Origin: Deltaproteobacteria bacterium
Lineage (GTDB): Bacteria; Desulfobacterota; Desulfobacteria; Desulfobacterales; SURF-15
Direction: 5' to 3'
Length of the DNA stretch: 5,007 nt
Assembly (NCBI GenBank): GCA_024644775.1
Contig: JAHEHB010000075.1
Span: 1-5,007, forward strand
Shown: positions 1 to 5,007 of the stretch, piece by piece
Layout: each line of letters begins with the position of its first letter
How positions within the stretch are numbered: the first letter of the stretch is position 1
Program-made: the position numbers and the translations under genes
The notes under the pieces: generated by a model
Told to the model about the DNA's origin: nothing
The model's database searches: none
Seen by the model: the letters and a program-made list of their open reading frames with translations, nothing else

Positions 1-1686
1 TCCGTAAATCTGAATCTGGATCGATCTGAAGCGGCATTGGTAGATTCCGTTCGCGTGGTGGTCAGTATTTCAGGAAGCCGTAGTACCCAATCACAACCCC
101 TCATCAAAGGACTTGAAGAATTCAAGGTCAGCCGGGGGGGATCTTCCAGCCGGGTTGAAATTGTTAATGGTAAGGTAAGTGCTGGAATCGACTATACCTA
201 TTATATCCAACCCAAAAAGACGGGGACATTTCAAATCGGCCCTGCAGAAGTAAAAATCGATGGAAAACACTATCAAAGCCAACACCGGACCCTCACAGTG
301 GTCAAACCGACTGCATCCAAAGGCTCAAAGAACGGCGCTCTTTTTTTAATCGCCGAAATATCGGCCAAAGAAGTCTACGTGGAAGAGCAGGGTCTATACA
401 CACTCAAGCTCTTTAGACGCACCAACATCAGGGACATTTCTCTCCGTCTGCCGGAACATGAACGCCTGGTGTTCAAGCAACTGGGAAAACCGCGGGAGTA
501 TCGAAGCATATACAACGGTCAAAGCTATGAGGTCCTGGAAGTCCGGTATGCAATGATACCCAAAAGCGAGGGCTTGTACGCCATTGAATCGGCTAAAATG
601 AGTATGACGGTTTTAGAACCCGGACGCCGAAGTCGGCGGAGCCTTTTTGACGATCCTTTTTTTTCCTTCTCCTCCGGTAGGCCCATAACACTGGCCAGCG
701 AATCGTTGGAGTTGAAAGTGCGTCCTTTGCCCGAAGCGGGGAAACCAACACATTTCAGTGGGTTGGTAGGCAACTTCACCATCGAATCTCAATTGGAACC
801 TGCCTCTGTCACAGCAGGGGAATCGGCCACCTTGACCGTTCGTGTAAAGGGGCAAGGAAACGTACAACGCATTCCGGATTTGAAATTTCCCGATTTTAAA
901 GGTGTCAAGATTTACGCTGATCAGCCGGTTCTCAAAGCGGAACAAAACGACAAGGGCTTCGAGGGAGCAAAAACCATGAAATGGGCACTGGTGCCCGAAA
1001 AACAGGGACGCATTGAGGTTCCCCCCATGAAGCTGAGTTTTTTTAACCCGAAAACGAAACAATACAGAACCTTGGAGTCGTCTTCCCACATCCTATCCGT
1101 ATTACGTTCAGATAAAGAATCCGCCACAGCTTCCACACCAGCCCACGGAACAGAAGACCGAGTTGAAAAGTCCGACAAACAGGAAATTAAAGAGGTGGGT
1201 CGTGACATTCTACCACTTCATACGGCCATGAAAAATCTGACTGCCCAATCCCCTATTTTGGCAAATCGGCTATTTTCCTTTGTGATTCTTTTCGGACCCA
1301 TTTTTCTATATTTGGTCGCCTTTTTTACTCTGAAATTAAAAAAACATAAGATCGAGGCATTGGCACAAACGAGATCAAAGAAAGCCGCCGGTGAATTCGT
1401 AAAACAGTGCCGCCAAGGAGGACTCTGCCACAAAGATTTGATGGATGCCGTTCGGGGATACCTGAACGGTCGATTCGCGCTTTCCATCGGTGTTCTCACA
1501 CCCGAAGAAGCAGCCGGAATCCTGAGAGTAAACGGAGTGAATGCCGATACCGCAAAAAAATTAAAAACAATTGTTCAGTCGCTTGAAGATGCCGTCTATA
1601 CGGGGAAAGGGCATGAGGAAACAGATAACGATGTGGCAAAAACGCTTCCCGACCTTATCAAAGAGATCGAGAAGGAGATTCGATGA
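1..1686 (+). CDS. batD: BatD-family (oxygen tolerance) protein, 5'-truncated by window edge
   Basis: The frame is open from base 1, so the real start and signal peptide lie upstream. The TTG at 37 has no ribosome binding site, and protein-like beta sequence (SVNLNLDRSEAALVDSV) precedes it. 561 residues are visible. Residues 1-100 form a first beta-rich domain ending in a YYIQPKKTGTFQIGPAEV motif, and residues 110-240 a second that ends in DDPFFSFSSGRPITL. About 250-370 is a third domain beginning FSGLVGNFTIESQLEP with ESATLTVRVKGQGN, all typical of BatD. A single membrane helix (about 423-445) is followed by basic KLKKHK and a roughly 115-residue cytoplasmic C-terminal helical region. The family topology is a periplasmic beta-domain region anchored by a C-terminal helix. 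Bat proteins were named for Bacteroides aerotolerance; their molecular role is still uncertain, but they cluster with MoxR ATPase and VWA proteins. The stop overlaps the next start (ATGA), indicating translational coupling. Confidence 0.88.
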   Translation, partial: SVNLNLDRSEAALVDSVRVVVSISGSRSTQSQPLIKGLEEFKVSRGGSSSRVEIVNGKVSAGIDYTYYIQPKKTGTFQIGPAEVKIDGKHYQSQHRTLTVVKPTASKGSKNGALFLIAEISAKEVYVEEQGLYTLKLFRRTNIRDISLRLPEHERLVFKQLGKPREYRSIYNGQSYEVLEVRYAMIPKSEGLYAIESAKMSMTVLEPGRRSRRSLFDDPFFSFSSGRPITLASESLELKVRPLPEAGKPTHFSGLVGNFTIESQLEPASVTAGESATLTVRVKGQGNVQRIPDLKFPDFKGVKIYADQPVLKAEQNDKGFEGAKTMKWALVPEKQGRIEVPPMKLSFFNPKTKQYRTLESSSHILSVLRSDKESATASTPAHGTEDRVEKSDKQEIKEVGRDILPLHTAMKNLTAQSPILANRLFSFVILFGPIFLYLVAFFTLKLKKHKIEALAQTRSKKAAGEFVKQCRQGGLCHKDLMDAVRGYLNGRFALSIGVLTPEEAAGILRVNGVNADTAKKLKTIVQSLEDAVYTGKGHEETDNDVAKTLPDLIKEIEKEIR

Positions 1687-2462
1687 AAAGAATCATCGGA
1701 TTGATACTGCTGTTTTTACTGATTCGTTTGTCTGTAGACACGAGCCTAAGCGCCGAAGAAAATTCGGTGGAAGATCTCTTTTTTGCGGCCAATCAGTCTT
1801 ACAAGGGGGGCCGGTTTCAGGAGGCTGTGGATGGATACCTCCATTTGCTCGGAAGCGGTCTTAAGAATGGACACGTATATTATAACCTGGGAAATGCATA
1901 TCTTCGACTAAACGACCTCGGAAGTGCCATTCTATACTATGAAAGGGCGCGTCTCCTTATTCCAAGGGATGCCGATCTGAATTTTAACCTCCGTTACGCC
2001 CATGATCAGACCCGGGATGCCATTCCTGTTTCTCAAAGCTTTATCTCTCAGAGTTTTTTCTGGCTGAATAATTTAACATTTTTAGAATTATTTGGGTGTT
2101 TGGTTATTTTAAATTTCGCGTTCTTTCTGATCCTCTTTACACGGCTGTTTTACAGGGCCGAGTGGACCTATTACGTGTTTCTCATCCTGCTAATATTTAC
2201 GATCATTTCTGCAATCTCCGCCAGCCTAAAGTGGTATCAACTCAGCGCCGATAGCCGTGCGGTTGTTTTGAAAGAAGAGGTGAACGTGTTTTCCGGACCG
2301 GATCTTCACGACACGGTTCTCTTTAAGCTCCATGAAGGGGCGATCGTAAATAATGAAAGATCAGAAGATGGATGGATGCTGGTTCACCTATCCGAAGAAA
2401 AGCGGGGATGGGTACAATCGAAAGATTTGGCAAGGATCAGATCGAATAACGAACGAATGTGA
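1683..2462 (+). CDS. batE: BatE-like protein: TPR repeats, two membrane helices and SH3-like domain
   Basis: A 259-residue protein whose ATG lies inside the batD stop (ATGA overlap), with AAGGAG at 1672-1677, 5 nt upstream. Order of parts: a signal peptide (residues 1-24, LSA before EE); two tetratricopeptide repeats at about 30-63 and 64-97, the second clear (VYYNLGNAYLRLNDLGSAI, then YYERARLLIP); a linker; two membrane helices (about 133-156 and 162-182); and a bacterial SH3-like domain at about 190-252 (VNVFSGPD, then GW(M/V)-type strands ending GWVQSKDLARI). TPR plus two helices plus SH3 is the usual BatE layout, and the position directly after batD agrees. The TPRs and the SH3 domain should both face the periplasm, since both follow from a cleaved signal plus an even number of helices. 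TPRs probably bind a partner protein and the SH3-like domain may bind cell wall or protein; no substrate can be read from the sequence. The symbol is by architecture and position. Confidence 0.82.
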   Translation: MKRIIGLILLFLLIRLSVDTSLSAEENSVEDLFFAANQSYKGGRFQEAVDGYLHLLGSGLKNGHVYYNLGNAYLRLNDLGSAILYYERARLLIPRDADLNFNLRYAHDQTRDAIPVSQSFISQSFFWLNNLTFLELFGCLVILNFAFFLILFTRLFYRAEWTYYVFLILLIFTIISAISASLKWYQLSADSRAVVLKEEVNVFSGPDLHDTVLFKLHEGAIVNNERSEDGWMLVHLSEEKRGWVQSKDLARIRSNNERM

Positions 2463-2491
2463 CTTTTTAAAACAGAGAAAGGACGTATCAA

Positions 2492-4063
2492 ATGATTAGA
2501 TTTAAGCAAATCACAGTTTCCTTATTTGCTTCCTTCATATTTATGTTGGTTTCCCCAAGTTTCTGTATCCAAACGTGGGCCGAAAATAACGAAAAAAAAA
2601 TAGAGGCTGCCCAGGAGGAAAAACCATATGAAACTAAAGCGGAAAAAATTTCAAAAACCCAGCATAATATTACCGTAAAGGATCAAACGTTAAAGTACTC
2701 TGCCGTTGCCGGTGAACTGATCGTCGAGCGATTTGTCGACGGAAAGGCCCATAGAGGCCGGATTTTCTATGTTTATTACGCGTTGGAGGGAGGTCGTCAA
2801 TCCAAAAGGCCGATCACATTTGCCTTTAATGGAGGCCCGGGTGCAGCATCTGTCTGGTTGCACTTGGGGGGACTAGGACCCAAAAGAATAAAGCTGGCGG
2901 ATAACGGTAAAACACTGCCGCCGCCGGTTCAATATGAGAAAAATCCTTACACATGGCTCAATTTCACGGATCTTGTTTTCGTGGATCCAGTGGGAACAGG
3001 CTTTAGCATAAGCGATCCGGACGATAAAGAATCCGGCAAATATTTTTTCGGTGTTCAGCAGGATATCGAAACATTAGCCGAGTTTATTCGGCTATTTCTA
3101 ACGCGAAACAACCGCTGGCTGTCGCCTAAGTATCTGGTTGGTGCAAGTTACGGGACAACAAGGGTGTCCGGACTGGTTTGGCATCTACAGCAAAGATTTG
3201 GGATCGATGTAAACGGCATCGTTTTTGTTTCTCCGGTGTTGGACTATGATACGATTCTATTTCACCCTTCCAATGATCTTCCGTATCTTCTTTTTTTCCC
3301 GACATATGCCGCTACGGCCCGGCACCATGGTCTTTTGGAGGGAGCATTAAAAGGAAAGAAATTGGAAGACCTGTTAGAGGAGGTCGAAACGTTTTGTTTG
3401 GACGATTATCTCGTATGCTTGGCCAAAGGAGAAAACCTCACTGATGATACTAAAAACGCACTCATTCAGAAAATACAATCATACACGGGACTTTCAGCAG
3501 ACTTTATTGAGAAAGTAAACTTTAGAATCAACTGGATCGATTTTACCAGAGGTCTTTTTAAAAAGGAGAATCGATTCGTCGGAAGAATGGACAGCACAAT
3601 CACCGGTATCGATCCGGATCCCACGGCACCCTATCCAAAATATGATCCCTCATTGGATCCGCTGTTCGGACCATTTTCGACTGCAATAAACGCCTATGTT
3701 CGAGAAGAGCTCAAATATGAGACCGATCATGTTTACGAATTTTTAAATTCCGAAGTCAACAGAAATTGGGATTGGACGTCGGGCTTGGTCCGAGAGCAGG
3801 GATTTATTGACGTGTCTCACACCCTGAGAGACGCCATAGCCGTGAATGAAGATTTAAAGGTTCTTTTCGCCTGTGGGTTATACGATCTTGCAACACCCTA
3901 TTTTTCAGCAAAATATACTGTCAGCCATATGTGGCTCGGGAAACAGCGAAGCAATGTCTCGATTAAATATTATGAATCGGGGCACATGATGTATCTGCAT
4001 GCTGATGCACTTAAAAAACTTTACCAGGATGCGAAGCATTTTTACCTGAGCGGTCCAAAATAA
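2492..4063 (+). CDS. Secreted peptidase S10 (serine carboxypeptidase-like, COG2939 type)
   Basis: A 523-residue protein. The ATG has AAAGGA at 2478-2483, 8 nt upstream. A signal peptide spans residues 1-30 (hydrophobic core 8-22, cleavage likely after TWA), so the enzyme should be periplasmic or exported; Cys25 is not in a lipobox. The S10 landmarks are in order: the oxyanion-loop motif NGGPGAAS (113-120), FVDPVGTGFS (163-172), the nucleophile motif GASYGTTR with Ser219, Asp465 in CGLYDLATPY, and His498 in YESGHMMY. A cap region lies at about 250-420. The triad is complete and the length fits the family, so it is probably an active alpha/beta-hydrolase that trims peptides from the C-terminus. 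However, the Glu that normally precedes the nucleophile is Ala218, and the Trp two residues before the NGGPG Asn is Ala111, so substrate preference may differ. The gene follows batE by 29 nt on the same strand with no visible terminator or promoter between them, suggesting co-transcription. Its role there is unknown. Confidence 0.9.
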   Translation: MIRFKQITVSLFASFIFMLVSPSFCIQTWAENNEKKIEAAQEEKPYETKAEKISKTQHNITVKDQTLKYSAVAGELIVERFVDGKAHRGRIFYVYYALEGGRQSKRPITFAFNGGPGAASVWLHLGGLGPKRIKLADNGKTLPPPVQYEKNPYTWLNFTDLVFVDPVGTGFSISDPDDKESGKYFFGVQQDIETLAEFIRLFLTRNNRWLSPKYLVGASYGTTRVSGLVWHLQQRFGIDVNGIVFVSPVLDYDTILFHPSNDLPYLLFFPTYAATARHHGLLEGALKGKKLEDLLEEVETFCLDDYLVCLAKGENLTDDTKNALIQKIQSYTGLSADFIEKVNFRINWIDFTRGLFKKENRFVGRMDSTITGIDPDPTAPYPKYDPSLDPLFGPFSTAINAYVREELKYETDHVYEFLNSEVNRNWDWTSGLVREQGFIDVSHTLRDAIAVNEDLKVLFACGLYDLATPYFSAKYTVSHMWLGKQRSNVSIKYYESGHMMYLHADALKKLYQDAKHFYLSGPK

Positions 4064-4098
4064 GATGAGACGAATAAAAGATAGACTCCAATCATCAG

Positions 4099-4151
4099 AA
4101 AAAATCGATCCGGCCGCCGCCCGGGTTTAAGCATTGCGGCGTCCGGATCGG
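4099..4151 (-). terminator. Intrinsic terminator for the minus-strand degP remnant
   Basis: Arms at 4106-4120 and 4136-4150 pair in 14 of 15 positions, are GC-rich, and enclose a 15-nt loop. Read on the minus strand, the hairpin is followed by A and then six T (4099-4104), the usual Rho-independent pattern. It begins about 49 nt after the minus-strand stop. On the plus strand the hairpin is followed by GGGAAAAG rather than a T run, so it is not a convincing terminator for the S10 gene that stops at 4063. Apart from this hairpin, 4064-4199 shows no feature. Confidence 0.8.
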
Positions 4152-4199
4152 GAAAAGATCACGCTCTCAGATCAATTAACTAAACAATGCTCCAACATT

Positions 4200-4655
4200 T
4201 TATTCCAATTTTAAGATAACGTGTTGAACCGTGATTTTATCCGCATCGCCCACAACATGATTGTTAGTAAGGATATATCCCTCTTTGGATATAATAAATC
4301 CTGAGCCCGAACCCATCTGTTTGTGTTGTCTCGGGCGTCGCATGTGCGGATAACGTTGACCGAAAAAGCGCTCAAAAAACTCGTCACCAAAAAGGTCAAA
4401 AGGATTATTAAACTCATAGTGACTCAGCTGACGGCCTGCTTCAACGGTTTTTTCGACCTTGATGAACACCACGGTGGGAATCGCCTTTTTGGCAATTTGA
4501 GTAAATGCCTTGGAAGTCTTCTGGATGACAGCCAATTCATCGGTATCGACCGCGGCTTGAGCCTGCGGAAATAGTAAAAAAACAAATGCAAGACTGGTGA
4601 AAATGCCAAGAATAATATGGGTTCCTACTCTTGATTTCCGGTATTTGCTTTTCAT
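4200..4655 (-). pseudogene. degP: DegP/HtrA-family serine protease remnant with interior missing
   Basis: The open frame encodes 151 residues, while DegP-type proteases usually have about 450-500. Its ATG has AGAGGA at 4664-4669, 8 nt away. Residues 1-34 are a signal peptide (basic start, hydrophobic core 13-30, AQA cleavage). Residues 55-70 (AKKAIPTVVFIKVEKTVE), the acidic-aromatic linker FNNPFDLFGDEFFERFFGQ, and GSGSGFIISKEGYILTNNHVVGDADKITV (116-143) are classic HtrA, including catalytic His133. At residue 143 homology stops; the expected strand, catalytic Asp, catalytic Ser (GNSGG) and both PDZ domains are absent. The last residues, HVILKLE and stop, resemble the usual last strand of DegP, so I infer an in-frame internal deletion rather than a simple 3' loss. 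A terminator remains downstream. The product cannot be a working protease. It could still be exported as a short protein of about 117 residues, but loss of function is the simpler reading. Confidence 0.85.
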
Positions 4656-4705
4656 GGTAATTTTCCTCTTTTCGATTTAAGTGGTCGTATCACCATTATT
4701 GAGAT

Positions 4706-4782
4706 TCAAGCATCAGGCGTTTTGACTTCGATTTGTTTTACATCTTTAAACCAATTCAAAGGGACCATTTTTTAATATCCAT
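4706..4782 (-). pseudogene. Collapsed Hsp20 (small heat-shock protein) gene remnant
   Basis: This is too short for ordinary gene calling. On the minus strand an ATG at 4782-4780 follows a near-perfect Shine-Dalgarno and reads MDIKKWSL then TGA. One frame over, from 4762, the sequence reads PLNWFKDVKQIEVKTPDA then TGA at 4708-4706. Restoring one base in the TCC codon would join these as MDIKKW, S, PLNWFK and so on. The MDxKKWxPxNWFK leader is typical of Hsp20 proteins in Desulfobacterota-like genomes. KQIEVK close to the stop resembles their usual C-terminal tail (K-I-x-V/I near the end). The whole alpha-crystallin domain that should lie between (about 90-100 residues) is absent. The stop is 50 nt upstream of the degP remnant start, as expected for an hsp20-degP heat-shock operon. 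The identification rests on short motifs recalled from memory. Confidence 0.55.
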
Positions 4783-4787
4783 AGTCT

Positions 4788-4795
4788 ACCTCCTT
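4788..4795 (-). promoter_or_regulatory. Strong Shine-Dalgarno of the hsp20 remnant
   Basis: The minus strand reads AAGGAGGT, a near-perfect match to the 16S anti-Shine-Dalgarno, 5 nt before the ATG at 4782-4780. It sits in front of an almost immediately terminated frame. This is the main reason to believe that the short frame is the relic of a well-expressed gene rather than chance. Confidence 0.6.
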
Positions 4796-4806
4796 CGATT
4801 AAGTAA

Positions 4807-4986
4807 TTGGTTGCTACATTATTATATAATTTTGGCAAAAAAAGTAATGAATTGTTTCCGGATGTCAAGAGGCATTTTGAAGAGACATTTGGTTTTTTTA
4901 GGGAGGGGGAACACAACGTCTTGGAAATCTACAGATCTAACCCCGGCATCTTTATGGTGTATATAGGCATTAACCATCGAAGCTGA
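4807..4986 (+). other. Coding-like frame, possible C-terminal fragment of an unrecognised gene
   Basis: A plus-strand frame is open for 59 codons and ends in two consecutive TGA codons (4984-4989). From about 4849 it reads like real protein: ELFPDVKRHFEETFGFF, then REGEHNVLEIYRSNPG, then IFMVYIGINHRS. About two thirds of codons from 4861 begin with a purine, as coding sequence tends to. There is no ATG until residue 50 and no ribosome binding site, so it would be a gene end whose start is lost. I do not recognise the family. The opposite strand is open in the codon-aligned frame over the same stretch, so chance is possible. Nothing else supportable lies in 4830-5007 apart from a weak inverted repeat near the end. 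Confidence 0.25.
4821..4826 (-). promoter_or_regulatory. Possible -10 box of the hsp20-degP remnant operon
   Basis: The minus strand carries a perfect TATAAT 38 nt upstream of the hsp20 start, which would give a leader of about 30 nt. The hexamer 17 nt further upstream (CATTAC) is a poor -35 match, and I see no convincing heat-shock sigma-32 pattern (CTTGAA with CCCCAT). The region is AT-rich, so a chance match is quite possible. Confidence 0.3.
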
Positions 4987-5007
4987 TGACAAACTCGTCA
5001 TTTCTAA

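Noticed and set aside
37..39. TTG as the start of the batD gene
   Set aside because: No Shine-Dalgarno precedes it and the frame upstream to base 1 is open and reads like the start of the first BatD beta domain, so the gene is cut by the window edge.
525..1208. Minus-strand open frames within batD (525-782, 613-1089, 921-1208)
   Set aside because: They lie antisense to a clear coding gene, have no family signatures and no ribosome binding sites.
1571..1864. Plus-strand open frame across the batD-batE junction
   Set aside because: It overlaps two well-supported genes in another frame and its translation is arginine-rich shadow sequence.
2564..2566. Cys25 of the S10 peptidase as a lipoprotein anchor
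   Set aside because: The preceding residues (PSF) do not fit a lipobox; a cleavage site after TWA at residue 30 is more likely.
4211..4609. Alternative open frames over the degP remnant on both strands
   Set aside because: The frame at 4200-4655 carries the signal peptide and HtrA motifs; the others are shadows.
4733..4966. 77-codon plus-strand open frame
   Set aside because: It runs antisense through the hsp20 remnant and its Shine-Dalgarno, has no ribosome binding site and its translation has no recognisable features.
4822..5001. Minus-strand 59-codon frame starting at ATG 5001
   Set aside because: It is the codon-aligned antisense of the more protein-like plus-strand frame, lacks a visible Shine-Dalgarno within the window, and runs into the TATAAT-like box.
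4986..5001. Inverted repeat ATGAC-AAACTC-GTCAT near the right edge
   Set aside because: A 5-bp stem with no U tract is too weak to call a terminator or an operator, and the window ends 6 bases later, so a larger repeat cannot be judged.

Overview
The window looks like chromosomal DNA from a Gram-negative bacterium of moderate GC content. The best guess, from protein style, is a member of the Desulfobacterota (former Deltaproteobacteria). That guess rests on the BatD-then-TPR/SH3 pair, the FNNPFDLFGDEFFERFFGQ-type DegP N-terminus and an Hsp20 leader of the MDIKKW..NWFK type. No rRNA or other taxonomic marker is present, so the assignment is an inference.

Left and centre (1-4063, all + strand): three genes are closely packed and probably co-transcribed. 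The window opens inside batD, a membrane-anchored periplasmic beta-domain protein of the Bat (aerotolerance) cluster; its true start lies upstream. Its stop overlaps the start of a BatE-like gene (signal peptide, two TPRs, two membrane helices, SH3-like domain) by 4 bp. After 29 bp comes a secreted serine-carboxypeptidase-fold protein (peptidase S10) with an apparently complete Ser-Asp-His triad. It lacks three of the four residues that bind the substrate carboxylate in yeast carboxypeptidase Y. The Bat proteins are known from cluster membership to work with MoxR-type ATPase and VWA proteins, which would lie upstream of this window.

Right (4099-4830, - strand, convergent): this part holds what looks like the wreck of a small heat-shock operon, hsp20 followed by degP. 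Both genes keep their 5' ends (start codon, strong Shine-Dalgarno, N-terminal signature) and apparently their 3' ends, but have lost almost all of their interiors. The hsp20 remnant is 77 bp with a frameshift. The degP remnant encodes 151 residues: signal peptide, linker and catalytic His, then a short tail resembling a DegP C-terminus. A good minus-strand intrinsic terminator still follows degP, and a TATAAT-like box precedes hsp20.

Far right (about 4830-5007): no complete gene. One + strand frame reads like the C-terminal end of an unrecognised protein, ending in a double TGA, next to a short weak inverted repeat. The stretch 4064-4199 between the convergent genes holds only the terminator.

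The Bat and peptidase genes look ordinary. The most unusual part is the paired internal collapse of the two neighbouring chaperone/protease genes. I see no clear evidence for a new defence or mobile system.
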